Source of the DNA: Micromonospora humi
Lineage (GTDB): Bacteria > Actinomycetota > Actinomycetes > Mycobacteriales > Micromonosporaceae
Direction of reading: 5' to 3'
NCBI RefSeq assembly: GCF_900090105.1
Contig: NZ_FMDM01000005.1
Location: 186,001 to 250,000 of the forward strand
DNA: 64,000 bases
The translations under genes and the position numbers were made by a program. Shown one piece after another: positions 8,927 to 17,296 of the stretch (positions are counted from its first letter, which is position 1; every line of letters begins with the position of its first letter). Under the pieces are notes generated by a model. That model was not told where the DNA came from, ran no database searches, and saw nothing but the letters and a program-made list of their open reading frames with translations.

Positions 8927-9907
8927 TCAGCCGGCGGCGCCCGCACGCCCGCCGTTCGACGTCGCGCCTTCCTCGTCGGCGGGCCGCGCCGCCTCATCGC
9001 CCGCGCCCACCGCCCTGGACTCGCCGGCCCCGGCGTGACCGTCGTCATGGTCCGACCCGGTCCCGTGGCCGCCGTCGGTCGGGTCGGCGTCACCGTAGCC
9101 TCCGGGACCGCCGTTACCGTCGACCGCGGCTCCGGAGTCACCGGCCGCGTCGACCGCGTCCGGGCCGGCGGGCTCGGCGGCCGCGCGGCTCGGCTCGACG
9201 CCGTCCGCGTCTCCCTCCGTCGGCTCGGCCTCCGGGATCTCGTCCGCGGCCTCGATCACGGACAGTGCCTCCTCCTCCGGCTCCTCGGTCGCGCTCGCCG
9301 GTGACGGCGAGGAGAGGCTCGACGGCGCCTGCCACCGGATACGCGGCGGCTCGGCGAGGGGGCGGCCGCCGAACTCGGCGAGCCAGGCGGCCACCATGGC
9401 CAGGTTCTCCCGCCACTGCTCCTCGGAGATCGGCGGCAGGATCGAATCCCACAACGACAGGAACGTGCCGCGCAGTTGCAGCCGCCCGTACGGCCGGGCC
9501 AGGAACCACATGTGCAGATGCGCGGAGCCGTCGCCCCACCGGTTGACGTGCACGCGAGCCACGCCGTCCAGCGAGCGGATGGCCCGCTCCAGGCGGACGG
9601 TCATCACGCCCAGCTCGGCGGCGAGCAGGTTCGGCAGGTCGCCGAGGTCGAGGTGGGAGCGGGACTCCAGGATCAGGACCATGGGCAGCCCGGTGGGTCG
9701 GTCCATGGTGCGGACCCGCCATCGCTCACCGACCCAGATGTACGCCTCGTCGGGGGCGTTGCACGCGGTGCACTCCCGGTCCGCCTCGCCCCGGCGGGGA
9801 GGCTCGACCGGTACGGGATCGTCGAGTTGCTTGACGCGGATCTCGCCCTCGAACGGGAAGGAGGGCCACTGGGTGAAGTCCGGGACTGAGGGAGGGGTGT
9901 CCTGCAC
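8927..9907 (-). CDS. Degenerate HIT-family protein with long acidic tail
   Basis: 326 residues from the likely GTG at 9907; a TAGGGT -10-like box lies about 10 bases upstream, so the mRNA may be nearly leaderless. Residues ~45-190 are a HIT-like domain: CTACNAPDEAYIWV, LILESRSHLDLGDLP and SAHLHMWFLARPYGRLQ. The histidine triad reads H-L-H-M-W, so the third His is Trp and normal nucleotide hydrolase chemistry is doubtful. The last ~130 residues are disordered and rich in Glu, Asp, Ala and Gly. It is convergent with the ligase gene, with one base between stops. Its upstream region carries DnaA boxes and a parS site. An in-frame start further upstream (10000) would run into those boxes and is not preferred. 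Confidence 0.7.
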   Translation of the reverse strand: MQDTPPSVPDFTQWPSFPFEGEIRVKQLDDPVPVEPPRRGEADRECTACNAPDEAYIWVGERWRVRTMDRPTGLPMVLILESRSHLDLGDLPNLLAAELGVMTVRLERAIRSLDGVARVHVNRWGDGSAHLHMWFLARPYGRLQLRGTFLSLWDSILPPISEEQWRENLAMVAAWLAEFGGRPLAEPPRIRWQAPSSLSSPSPASATEEPEEEALSVIEAADEIPEAEPTEGDADGVEPSRAAAEPAGPDAVDAAGDSGAAVDGNGGPGGYGDADPTDGGHGTGSDHDDGHAGAGESRAVGAGDEAARPADEEGATSNGGRAGAAG

Positions 9908-9980
9908 GACGCTGACCCTAACCGAGTTGGCGACGCCTGTCCCTACCCGTGCCCGGCGCAGATCCACCGCGACCGACGGG

Positions 9981-10107
9981 TTGTCCACCGCGTTGTCCAC
10001 AGGGTGCCGAGATCACCACCACAGCGCGTCATCCACAGCTCAGCAACGGTTTTCGCCGCTCGTTTCACGTGAAACGGTGCCACCCTGTGGACAACCGCTG
10101 TGGATAA
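9981..10107. promoter_or_regulatory. Cluster of DnaA-box-like sequences with a parS site inside
   Basis: Five 9-mers close to TTATCCACA/TTGTCCACA lie within 127 bp: 9981-9989 (TTGTCCACC), 9993-10001 (TTGTCCACA), 10029-10037 (TCATCCACA), 10086-10094 (TTGTCCACA, minus) and 10099-10107 (TTATCCACA, minus). The perfect parS at 10062-10075 is in the middle. It is 8.3 kb from the dnaA gene and outside the usual dnaA-dnaN origin. Confidence 0.65.
10062..10075. other. parS centromere site 1
   Basis: Perfect 14-bp palindrome GTTTCACGTGAAAC, the ParB-binding sequence conserved across bacteria. It lies between DnaA boxes upstream of the HIT-like gene. Confidence 0.93.
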
Positions 10108-10232
10108 CTCTGGTAGCTCGACGGGGCTCACCGCGCCCTTCTTCTCAACGAACGAGGCGCCGCTTTCGCCTTGGGTTCAGACATCCCGATTGCCGCCCGT
10201 CGCCGATCCGCCCCGCACCGGACGACGCCCTC

Positions 10233-10246
10233 GTTTCACGTGAAAC
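10233..10246. other. parS centromere site 2
   Basis: Perfect GTTTCACGTGAAAC in non-coding DNA, followed by AG in the longer context (the 16-mer is CGTTTCACGTGAAACA). Confidence 0.93.
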
Positions 10247-10267
10247 AGGCCCGGGCGAGGACGCGGC

Positions 10268-10281
10268 GTTTCACGTGAAAC
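10268..10281. other. parS centromere site 3
   Basis: Perfect GTTTCACGTGAAAC 21 bases after site 2. The close spacing makes 2 and 3 a likely strong ParB loading point. Confidence 0.93.
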
Positions 10282-10725
10282 CGCGGCTGGGTGTTTCCCC
10301 GGTTGGCCCTGACTCCTCCCGCGTCAAGCGAGGCTCGACGGCGGGGAGCTGTGGGCGGTCGCGCTCGCCGGGAGGCTCTCAGCTCCCCCGGATGCCGACG
10401 TGCTGCACCCGCCGCCAGTCGGCGTCATCCGGATCAGCGACTCGGACCTTCCCGTCCCCGGGAAAGATCCGCACCTCGCGACGGCGGCAGATTCGCCCCT
10501 GGACGTCAGGAGTTCCGGTCGGGGTCCCCGGGGCAGGGTCACCGGTCCCAGTGGCTCAGACACCGACGTGGGCTGCCCGACGGGGGATCTCACGCGACGG
10601 CACGGCCACGAGCACGGCTGCACCGTGCGCGGGCACCCGAGCCCGGCCGCCGGCCCCCGCCGCACCGTCGAGGAGCACGACGCCCTCGGCCCGCCCTCCT
10701 GACCTTGCCTCGCCTCCCGGCGTCG

Positions 10726-10757
10726 ATCATGAGGTTGGCGGCAGTCAACTTCATGAT
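10726..10757. repeat. ATCATGA hairpin in intergenic DNA
   Basis: ATCATGAGGTTG (10726-10737) and CAACTTCATGAT (10746-10757) form an 11-of-12-bp stem with an 8-base loop. No T-run follows. Its composition differs from the GC-rich surroundings, so it may be a dispersed intergenic palindrome. Confidence 0.5.
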
Positions 10758-10855
10758 GAGTTGGACTCGACGGGCGAGGGGGGTGACAGCGGGCTTGCGA
10801 CACATGGCGTTCCACCCGCGGAGTGGCGGACGCCACCTCGGCGAGATGGTGTGGA

Positions 10856-11137
10856 TCAGGCGGCGGGGCCGAGGTGCTTGGCCAGGGCGACGAACGCGCG
10901 CCACGACGCCGGGGAGACGCGGAGGGTGCCGGCCTCGTGATCCTTGGAGACACGTACCAGCACTACGCCCGGCAGGTTGTCGGCGACCTCCATGCAGTCG
11001 GTGTTGCCGCTGCGGGTCGCCTTACGGGCCCGGCTTCCGGCCGCGCACGAGCCTCCTCGTTCCTCACCGACCTCACTCGCCCGGTCCGGCTTCCGCTGAG
11101 GGCCGAGCGCCGACGCGTCGGTCGGCATCGGGGTCAC
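10856..11137 (-). CDS. DUF397 domain protein, possibly decayed N terminus
   Basis: 93 residues from GTG 11137 (or ATG 11128). The second half is a DUF397 domain: KATRSGNTDCMEVADNLPGVVLVRVSKD, then TLRVSPASWRAFVALAKHL. In intact family members this begins near the N terminus with a W-R-K-S motif. Here a 35-residue low-complexity stretch precedes it and the Trp is missing, so the start may be shifted or the gene decaying. DUF397 proteins usually pair with an XRE/DUF5753 regulator (as at 59.7-60.7 kb); no partner is found here. Function of the family is poorly known; links to development and antibiotic control come from Streptomyces WhiJ-like pairs. Confidence 0.6.
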   Translation of the reverse strand: MTPMPTDASALGPQRKPDRASEVGEERGGSCAAGSRARKATRSGNTDCMEVADNLPGVVLVRVSKDHEAGTLRVSPASWRAFVALAKHLGPAA

Positions 11138-11287
11138 GGTGGCTACGGCGTCACATCGTCACGACGGCGGGCCTTTGCCGAAGGACCGTGCGTCCCGTCG
11201 TCACTGGAGGCGGTTTCTCCCGACTCGGTCGGCCCGGCTCGGCGCGAGCCGTCGGGCCCGAATTGGTTGTTGGTCCGCGCGGCCTCC

Positions 11288-11301
11288 GTTTCACGTGAAA
11301 C
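11288..11301. other. parS centromere site 4
   Basis: Perfect GTTTCACGTGAAAC between the DUF397 gene and the 3' end of parB. Confidence 0.93.
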
Positions 11302-11428
11302 GACGAGGACGCGGGAACCCGGCGATGCTCGGAGAGATGCCATCGCCCGTCGAGCACCCCGCCCCCCGAAACGACGTCGGCCGCACCACCCGATGGCGGT
11401 GCGGCCGAGACCGAAGAGAACCTGGGGG

Positions 11429-12466
11429 TCACTCGCCGAGCTGTTCCTCCTCGCTTACCCCGATGATGCCGACGATCCGCTCCAGGTCGTCGACCGTCGC
11501 GAACTCGATCGTGATCTTGCCCTTGCTCCGGCCGATGTCGACCTTCACCCGTGTGTCGAACCGATCGGAGAGCCGGTCGGCGAGATCGGAGAGCGCCGGC
11601 GCGTGCGCCTTGGTGCGACGCTTCGCGGCAGGGGCCTTTGCCGGCCCGTCAGCGAGCGCCAGAGCCACCAGTTCCTCGGTGCCGCGTACGGAGATGCCCT
11701 CGGCGACGATCCGCGTGGCGAGCTTCTCCTGAGCCTCCGCGTCGTCGAGGCTCAGCAGCGCGCGGGCGTGACCGGCGGAGAGCACCCCGGCGGCGACGCG
11801 GCGTTGCACGACCGCGGGGAGGTTCATCAGCCGGATGGTGTTGGAGATCTGCGGACGGCTACGTCCGATCCGGCGCGCCAACTCCTCGTGGGTGGCGCCG
11901 AACTCCTCCAGCAACTGCTGGTAGGCCGCCGCCTCTTCGAGCGGGTTCAGGTTGGCTCGGTGGATGTTCTCCAGGAGCGCGTCCCGGAGCATCGCGTCGT
12001 CCTTGGTGTCCCGCACGATGGCGGGGATGCTCTCCCGGCCGACCGCCTGGGCGGCACGCCAGCGCCGCTCACCCATGACGAGTTCATACTTCTCGCCGTC
12101 GAGTTGCCGGACGACGATCGGCTGGAGGAAGCCGACCTCCTGGATCGAGGTCTTCAGCTCCTCCAGCGCCTCCTCGTCGAAGACGTGCCGGGGCTGCTTC
12201 GGGTTCGGCACGATGGCGTCGACCGAGATCTCGGCGAAGCGGGCACCGGGCACCGGGCTCAGTTCGATCTCCGGCTCGACCGGCACCGTGCCGCCGCCGA
12301 CCGGACCGGTCACGACGGCGGACGCGCCGGTAACGGGCGGGGCCGGGGAGGGAGCCGTCGGTGCCGCCTCCGTCTCGGCGCCGGCCGGCGCCGCGTCCGG
12401 CGGAGGGCCGGTGGGGATGAGGGCGCCGAGCCCTCGGCCCAGGCCGCCGCGGGGCCGGTTCTTCAT
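11429..12466 (-). CDS. parB: Chromosome partitioning protein ParB
   Basis: 345 residues. Starts [18 protein letters not shown], the typical ParA-interacting N terminus. The ParB/Srx CTPase part includes [21 protein letters not shown] and [10 protein letters not shown], followed by [14 protein letters not shown]. The HTH that reads parS is [17 protein letters not shown] at about residues 197-213, and the C-terminal dimerisation domain ends in [11 protein letters not shown]. It loads at parS and spreads to organise and segregate the origin. parA lies 27 bases upstream in the same operon, and six parS sites lie within 3.7 kb. Confidence 0.97.
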   Translation of the reverse strand: MKNRPRGGLGRGLGALIPTGPPPDAAPAGAETEAAPTAPSPAPPVTGASAVVTGPVGGGTVPVEPEIELSPVPGARFAEISVDAIVPNPKQPRHVFDEEALEELKTSIQEVGFLQPIVVRQLDGEKYELVMGERRWRAAQAVGRESIPAIVRDTKDDAMLRDALLENIHRANLNPLEEAAAYQQLLEEFGATHEELARRIGRSRPQISNTIRLMNLPAVVQRRVAAGVLSAGHARALLSLDDAEAQEKLATRIVAEGISVRGTEELVALALADGPAKAPAAKRRTKAHAPALSDLADRLSDRFDTRVKVDIGRSKGKITIEFATVDDLERIVGIIGVSEEEQLGE

Positions 12467-12493
12467 GCGACGCCTCCCAGCGACTTCTCCGTA

Positions 12494-13732
12494 CTACGCA
12501 TTCCGGCTCACCGGCTCCTTGACCCCTCGCTCAGCGATCTCCTGGGCGGCCTCGAAGTAACTCGTGGCGCCCCGCGATCCGGGATCGTAGGTCATCACCG
12601 ACTGGCCGTAGCTGGGTGCCTCGGAGACCCGCACGTTGCGGGGGATGACGGCCTGGAGGACCTTGTCGCCGAAGTGGTTCCGGACGTCCTGTTCCACCGC
12701 GTCGGCCAGCCGGGTACGCCGGTCGTACATGGTCAGCAGGATGGTGGAGACCTCGAGCTTCGGGTTCAGGTGCTGGCGTACCAGGTTGATGTTGTTTATC
12801 AACTGGTTGAGACCCTCCAGCGCGTAGTACTCGCACTGGATCGGGATGAGCACCTCCTGCGCGGCGACCAACGCGTTGACGGTCAGCAGGCCGAGCGAGG
12901 GCGGGCAGTCGATGAAGACGTAGTCGAAGTGACCCGGGTACGCCTCGATGGCGCGCGACAGGCGGGACTCGCGGGCGACCACCGAGACCAGCTCGATCTC
13001 GGCGCCGGCCAGATCTATGGTGGCCGGCACACACCACAGGTTGGGGATGCCCTCGACCGCCTGGGCGACCTCGGCGAGCGGCACGCTGTCGATCAGGCAG
13101 TCGTAGACGTCCGGCACCCCGGTGTGGTGCGGCACGTTGAGCCCGGTCGAGGCGTTGCCCTGCGGGTCGAGGTCGACCACGAGCACGCGGTTGCCGTGCA
13201 GCGCAAGCGCCACCGCGAGGTTCACGGTGGTGGTGGTCTTGCCCACGCCACCCTTCTGGTTGGCGACGCACATCACCCGGGTCCGGTCGGGACGGGGCAT
13301 GGAGACCTCGCCACTGGGATTCAGGATCTGCACGGCGCGCATCGCCTCCATAGCCAACGGTGGGTCATCCTCTTCGCGCGTCGGGGTTTCACGTGAAACG
13401 TACGGGTCGGCACCGGTCTCTTCCGCGTACCCGGTAGCCGGTGGCGTGTCGGCCGGTGGCGTCGTCGTCTCGACGATGGCCGCGCCGGGCTGGTGCGGCA
13501 CGACGGAGGCCGGGGTCTGCGGCTCGAAGCGCGCGGAGACCGCGACGTTCGCGCGGGCCGCGGCCGGCCGGGGAGTCGGGGCGTTCACCGGGCCGTCGCT
13601 CGGATCGTGCGGGTCGCGGACCGGCGGCACGTTGGCCGGCGCGGATGAGACCGGCCGGACGGCGCCGCTCGACGGATCCGGCCGCGAGGTCGGATCGACG
13701 GGGTGCGGGGATGCGTCACGAGGATCGTTCAC
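12494..13732 (-). CDS. parA: Chromosome partitioning ATPase ParA
   Basis: 412 residues from the GTG at 13732, which has AGGAG 7 bases upstream; a GTG at 13834 is also in frame but has a poor ribosome site and would place a second parS in the coding region. The first ~145 residues are a Pro/Ala-rich extension. The deviant Walker A motif is CVANQKGGVGKTTTTVNLA, followed by VLVVDLDPQGNAST and FDYVFIDCPPSLGLLTVNAL. It binds DNA nonspecifically and pulls ParB-parS complexes apart. One parS (13386-13399) lies in the extension and is translated as VSRET. Confidence 0.95.
   Translation of the reverse strand: MNDPRDASPHPVDPTSRPDPSSGAVRPVSSAPANVPPVRDPHDPSDGPVNAPTPRPAAARANVAVSARFEPQTPASVVPHQPGAAIVETTTPPADTPPATGYAEETGADPYVSRETPTREEDDPPLAMEAMRAVQILNPSGEVSMPRPDRTRVMCVANQKGGVGKTTTTVNLAVALALHGNRVLVVDLDPQGNASTGLNVPHHTGVPDVYDCLIDSVPLAEVAQAVEGIPNLWCVPATIDLAGAEIELVSVVARESRLSRAIEAYPGHFDYVFIDCPPSLGLLTVNALVAAQEVLIPIQCEYYALEGLNQLINNINLVRQHLNPKLEVSTILLTMYDRRTRLADAVEQDVRNHFGDKVLQAVIPRNVRVSEAPSYGQSVMTYDPGSRGATSYFEAAQEIAERGVKEPVSRNA
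13386..13399. other. parS centromere site 5, inside parA
   Basis: Perfect GTTTCACGTGAAAC within the codons for the ParA N-terminal extension (VSRET). The DNA therefore serves as both coding sequence and ParB site. Confidence 0.93.
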
Positions 13733-13752
13733 CGCCCACTCCTGATAGCTGG

Positions 13753-13766
13753 TTTCACGTGAAACG
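13753..13766. other. parS centromere site 6, upstream of parA
   Basis: Perfect GTTTCACGTGAAAC ending 21 bases before the preferred parA GTG, in the leader or promoter. ParB bound here could repress parAB. Confidence 0.93.
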
Positions 13767-14080
13767 GGATCGTCGGGTGATCGCCCGTCGCCCCCGGTCA
13801 GCCGAGGATCGTCGTACCTGCCGTCGTCATGCACCTGTCATCCCTACCCGCTCCGGATGGTCGGTCCGCACCCGTCAGTCGGGCCCCGCACTTCGCGCGG
13901 CGTCACCGGCCCGGCGGGAACGGTCGGGGTCGGGTGCCACCCGGCGCCGCCGTTCCAGACTATCGACGCGCGGTCAGCCTACGGCCGACGGGCGCGGCGG
14001 GTCCATGTCGGGTTGTGATCGATCCGGTCACGTCCCTCCCGGTCCAACGACCGACGGGTGGTCGCGGAAGCCTTACCGGG
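13767..14080. other. parA upstream region without a gene
   Basis: About 310 bases between parA/parS site 6 and the rsmG stop. No gene or clear terminator is seen. It must hold the parAB promoter unless that operon is read through from rsmG. Confidence 0.4.
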
Positions 14081-15223
14081 TCAGCGATCCCGGTTCCGGC
14101 CGCCGCGCCGGCGACCGCCGCGTGAGCGCTTCGGGCCCTTCGGCTTGCGTTGGTTGACCACCCGCTCCCGGACCACCTCGACCACGGTGGCGGCGGGCTC
14201 GATCACCCCGATGCCGCACTGGCGCAGTGCGGGCTCCCCGCCGCCGAGCCGACCGACGGCCTCGGCGTGTGCGGTGATCTCTTCCGCCGCGGACGCGCCC
14301 TTGAGCGCGAGCAGTCGTCCCCCCGGCGCGAGCAGCGGAAGGCACCAGGTGGCGAGCCGGTCCAGCGGCGCCACCGCGCGTGCCGTGACGATGTCGGCGC
14401 TCAGCGGATCGCGGTCCTTCGACCCGGCCGCCGCTTCTTCGGCCCGCCCTCGGAAGACCCGTACCGACTTGGTCAGGCCGAGGCGTTGGATCGCCTCGAC
14501 CAGGAAGGACACCCGTCGGGCGAGCGGCTCGACAAGCGTCACGGAGAGATCGGGTCGCGCGATCGCCAGGACCAGCCCGGGCAGCCCCGCCCCGGAGCCG
14601 ACGTCGATCACGCTGGCCCCCTCCGGGATCCGCTCCGCCACCACGGCGCAGTTGAGCAGGTGCCGATCCCAGAGGCGGGGCGTCTCGCGGGGCCCGATCA
14701 GGCCGCGGACCACGCCCTCGGTGGCAAGTAGTTCGGCGTACGCGGCGGCGAGGTCCAGCCGATCGCCGAAGAGCGACCGGGCGGCCTCCGCCAGTTCGGG
14801 CGGCAGGGACGCGTCGGCCGGATCAGGCACGGCACCGGTCGCCGGCACGGCAACACCACCGTCCACCCCGGACGGATCGGCGACGGCCCCCGGCTCGGCG
14901 AACGCCGGCTCGGCCACGGCGTCCGGCTCGGCGAAGAACGGATCCGCCGCGCCGGCCGGCACGTCGGACTCGACGGGTTCGGCGACCGCCGACGGCTCGC
15001 CGGAGAAGGCCGGTGTCACCGGAGCAGCGGCCGGCTCGACCTCGCGCGCGTCCACCGGCGACTCACCGGAGAAGTCCGGGTCGGCGACGGTCCCGGTCGG
15101 GTGCGCCGGATCGGCCGGGTGCTCCTCGTCGGAGAAGATCGGATCGGCGCGCACAGCCGGCGGCCCGGGCGGCGTGCCACCCGGGCCGGTCACGGCGTCC
15201 GCCGTCGGGTCGTCGGAAGCCAC
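14081..15223 (-). CDS. rsmG: 16S rRNA (guanine527-N7)-methyltransferase with long acidic N-terminal extension
   Basis: 380 residues from GTG 15223 (GAGG upstream); typical RsmG has about 210-240. The catalytic domain starts near residue 140: [16 protein letters not shown], the SAM loop [34 protein letters not shown] and [15 protein letters not shown]. It methylates G527 in the 16S 530 loop; loss gives low-level streptomycin resistance in other bacteria. The first ~135 residues are Asp/Glu/Pro/Ala-rich with repeated units (DPIFSDE, DPDFSGE, TPAFSGE, DPFFAEP, EPAFAEP). The C terminus is an Arg/Gly-rich basic tail. The start lies 5 bases after the jag stop. Confidence 0.93.
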   Translation of the reverse strand: MASDDPTADAVTGPGGTPPGPPAVRADPIFSDEEHPADPAHPTGTVADPDFSGESPVDAREVEPAAAPVTPAFSGEPSAVAEPVESDVPAGAADPFFAEPDAVAEPAFAEPGAVADPSGVDGGVAVPATGAVPDPADASLPPELAEAARSLFGDRLDLAAAYAELLATEGVVRGLIGPRETPRLWDRHLLNCAVVAERIPEGASVIDVGSGAGLPGLVLAIARPDLSVTLVEPLARRVSFLVEAIQRLGLTKSVRVFRGRAEEAAAGSKDRDPLSADIVTARAVAPLDRLATWCLPLLAPGGRLLALKGASAAEEITAHAEAVGRLGGGEPALRQCGIGVIEPAATVVEVVRERVVNQRKPKGPKRSRGGRRRGGRNRDR

Positions 15224-15228
15224 TGACC

Positions 15229-15804
15229 TCAGTCCGATACCGGCCGGACGACGATGCGCCGGTTCGGCTCGACGCCCTCCGACTCGCTCTCCACGCCGCT
15301 CATCGCATTGACCACGTCGTGTACGCACTTGCGCTCGAAGGCCGACATCGGCTCCAGGCGCACGGCCTCGCCGTGCTCCTTGACCTTCTCGACCGCGTTC
15401 TTGGCGACCGCGGCCAGTTCCTTGCGCCGGGCGGCCCGGTAGCCGCCGACGTCGAGCAGCAGGCGGCTGGGCGTCCCGGTCTGCCGGAACACCGCCAGCC
15501 GGGTGAGCTCCTGGAGCGCCTCCAGGGTGGCGCCGCGCTGGCCGACCAGGTTCTGCAGGCGGGAGCCGACCACCTCGACGACCGGCCGACCGCCGGAGAC
15601 CAACTCGTCGATGTCGCCGTCGTAGTCGAGGATGTCCAGCAGACCCTCGACGTAGTCGGCGGCGATCTCGCTCTGCCGGAACAGGTCGCTGTCGGCCGGG
15701 GCCTTCTTCTCCCGGGGCTCGGGGGTGCCCTCACCGGTCTCGGTGGAGGCCGAGTTCTCCTCGTCCACGGACTGGTCGGCGCTGGGGATGCTGGTGTCGG
15801 TCAC
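15229..15804 (-). CDS. jag: Jag/KhpB RNA-binding protein (KH and R3H domains)
   Basis: 191 residues. After a 45-residue acidic N-terminal stretch comes a KH-like domain ([40 protein letters not shown]) and then an R3H domain with the R-x3-H core ([13 protein letters not shown]). It is a cytoplasmic RNA-binding protein linked in other bacteria to cell elongation and small RNAs. It sits between yidC and rsmG, as in most actinobacteria. It lacks the Jag_N domain of firmicute proteins. Confidence 0.92.
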   Translation of the reverse strand: MTDTSIPSADQSVDEENSASTETGEGTPEPREKKAPADSDLFRQSEIAADYVEGLLDILDYDGDIDELVSGGRPVVEVVGSRLQNLVGQRGATLEALQELTRLAVFRQTGTPSRLLLDVGGYRAARRKELAAVAKNAVEKVKEHGEAVRLEPMSAFERKCVHDVVNAMSGVESESEGVEPNRRIVVRPVSD

Positions 15805-15983
15805 GGTCTCATCTCCGTACTCGCTCGGCCGGACCGTCGAGGTCCGTTGGTCTCCCGGGAGCCGGCGGGAGGTTCGCCGGATGCCTCTCGGGCACGTCCG
15901 TACGGGCCAGTCTCGCCCGTGACCGCGCGGTGCGCGGCGGTTCCGGCCCGGCGCCTACTCCTCGGGGCAGCTCGGGACCGGAC

Positions 15984-16011
15984 GGGCCACCGCCGGTCAC
16001 GGCGGTGGCCC
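15984..16011 (-). terminator. Hairpin after yidC
   Basis: GGGCCACCGCC (15984-15994) and its perfect complement (16001-16011) with a 6-base loop, 8 bases past the yidC stop and about 180 bases before the jag start. No T-run follows, so it may only reduce readthrough into jag or protect the mRNA end. Confidence 0.55.
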
Positions 16012-16018
16012 GGGTGCT

Positions 16019-17008
16019 CTAGCCCTGTCGCTTGGCGGGGCGGTTGCCGGCCTTCTTCGGGTTGACCGGCTTGGCGCCCGGCTTCGGACCGGCCACCTTC
16101 GGCGCGGCGGCCGGCGCCTTGGCGACGGGCTGGGCGGTCTTGCGGCCGAGCAGGCCGGTCTTGGCCGGCTGCACCGGGCTCTTGCCGCCGGTGGTCGTGG
16201 TGGCCTTCTTCGGCGGCACCAGCGGCGGGAACTTCCGCAGCACCCACTGCTGCTGGCCGAGCGTGAAGAGGTTGTTGGTGACCCAGTAGATGATCACACC
16301 GATCGGGAAGATCGAGCCGGAGACCAGCAGCGAGACCGGGATGCCGTAGAGCATCAGGCGCTGCACCATGCGCTGCTGCGGGTCCTCCGCCCAGCCGGTC
16401 TTGAGGATCATCTGCCGGCTGGTCAGGTAGGTGGTGGCGATCATGATGAGCACCAGGACGCCGGCGATCACCTTCACCGTGCCGGTGTTCGCACCCAGCG
16501 GGGCCAGGTCGGCAGCGGTGGAGCCGAACCGCCCGGAGATGGGGGCGGTGAAGAGCTTCGCGCTGGAGGCGCTGTTGAACTGGTCGACCGTCCAGCCGTA
16601 GAGGGTCTTGCCGCCGTTCTCCGGGTTGAGTCGCTTGAGCGTGTGGAACAGGCCCAGGAAGACGGGGATCTGGAGGAACATCGGAAGGCAGCCCATCAGC
16701 GGGTTGGCCTTTTCCTTCCGGTAGAGCTCCATCATCTCCTTCTGGAGAGTCTCCCGGTCACCCTTGTGCTTCTCCTGGAGTTCCTTCACCTTCGGCTGGA
16801 GCGCCTGCATGGCCCGCTGGGACTTGATCTGCTTGACGAAGACCGGGAAGAGGATCACCCGGACCGTCACCACCAGGAAGATGATGGCGAGGATCCAGGC
16901 CCAGTTGGTGCCGATGACCGCGCCGACCGGCACCCCGATGGCGTCCCAGGCCGAGTGCCAGGTCAGCAGGATCCACGAGATCGCGTAGTAGATCCAGTCG
17001 AGACTCAA
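16019..17008 (-). CDS. yidC: Membrane protein insertase YidC
   Basis: 329 residues, short Gram-positive/actinobacterial type without the large periplasmic domain. Membrane segments include WILAIIFLVVTVRVILFPVF, MGCLPMFLQIPVFLGLFHTL, VIAGVLVLIMIATTYLT and PVSLLVSGSIFPIGVIIYW. The basic cytoplasmic loop QIKSQRAMQALQPKVKELQ follows the conserved Arg of the hydrophilic groove. The last ~70 residues are Lys/Pro/Ala-rich (ribosome-binding tail). It inserts membrane proteins alone or with SecYEG. It lies 3 bases from the yidD stop, in the rpmH-rnpA-yidD-yidC-jag-rsmG string. Confidence 0.96.
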   Translation of the reverse strand: MSLDWIYYAISWILLTWHSAWDAIGVPVGAVIGTNWAWILAIIFLVVTVRVILFPVFVKQIKSQRAMQALQPKVKELQEKHKGDRETLQKEMMELYRKEKANPLMGCLPMFLQIPVFLGLFHTLKRLNPENGGKTLYGWTVDQFNSASSAKLFTAPISGRFGSTAADLAPLGANTGTVKVIAGVLVLIMIATTYLTSRQMILKTGWAEDPQQRMVQRLMLYGIPVSLLVSGSIFPIGVIIYWVTNNLFTLGQQQWVLRKFPPLVPPKKATTTTGGKSPVQPAKTGLLGRKTAQPVAKAPAAAPKVAGPKPGAKPVNPKKAGNRPAKRQG

Positions 17009-17011
17009 TTC

Positions 17012-17296
17012 TCAGGCTCCAGTCACGTCGGCACGGCGGCGACCGCCCGGCTCCGGCACCGGGTCGTGTCCACCTGGGTGAAAGGGGTGGCAGCGCGACA
17101 GCCGCCGGACCGTCAGCCAGGCCCCCCGCGACGCACCGTGCCGGGACACCGCCTCCACGGCGTAGGCACTGCACGACGGGTAGAACCGGCAGCGGGCCGG
17201 CAGCGCCGGACTTATCCACCGACGGTACGCGATGATGGGTGCCAGCAGCATGCGGGCACCGGTAGTCGGCGACGGAGTCGCGGTCCCGCCGCTCAT
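17012..17296 (-). CDS. yidD: Membrane protein insertion efficiency factor YidD
   Basis: 94 residues. Conserved core [20 protein letters not shown] and [20 protein letters not shown], with the family Cys residues. A small basic protein at the inner face of the membrane that helps YidC. Its ATG overlaps the rnpA stop (ATGA), so translation is coupled. Confidence 0.95.
   Translation of the reverse strand: MSGGTATPSPTTGARMLLAPIIAYRRWISPALPARCRFYPSCSAYAVEAVSRHGASRGAWLTVRRLSRCHPFHPGGHDPVPEPGGRRRADVTGA

Larger units (their letters stand above)
9908..10855. other. Non-coding 0.95 kb with parS sites, DnaA boxes and a hairpin
   Basis: No convincing gene is seen here. The stretch holds a DnaA-box block (9981-10107), three perfect parS sites and an ATCATGA hairpin, listed separately. 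Around 10376-10560 the minus strand has a short open frame with sensible codons (REVRIFPGDGKVRVADPDDA) but no good start, possibly a gene remnant. Confidence 0.6.

Noticed and set aside
10324..10953. 209-codon minus-strand and other long open frames between the HIT-like gene and parB
   Set aside because: Low-complexity Ser/Pro/Arg composition typical of shadow frames in GC-rich DNA; no start signal and overlap with parS or hairpin sites.
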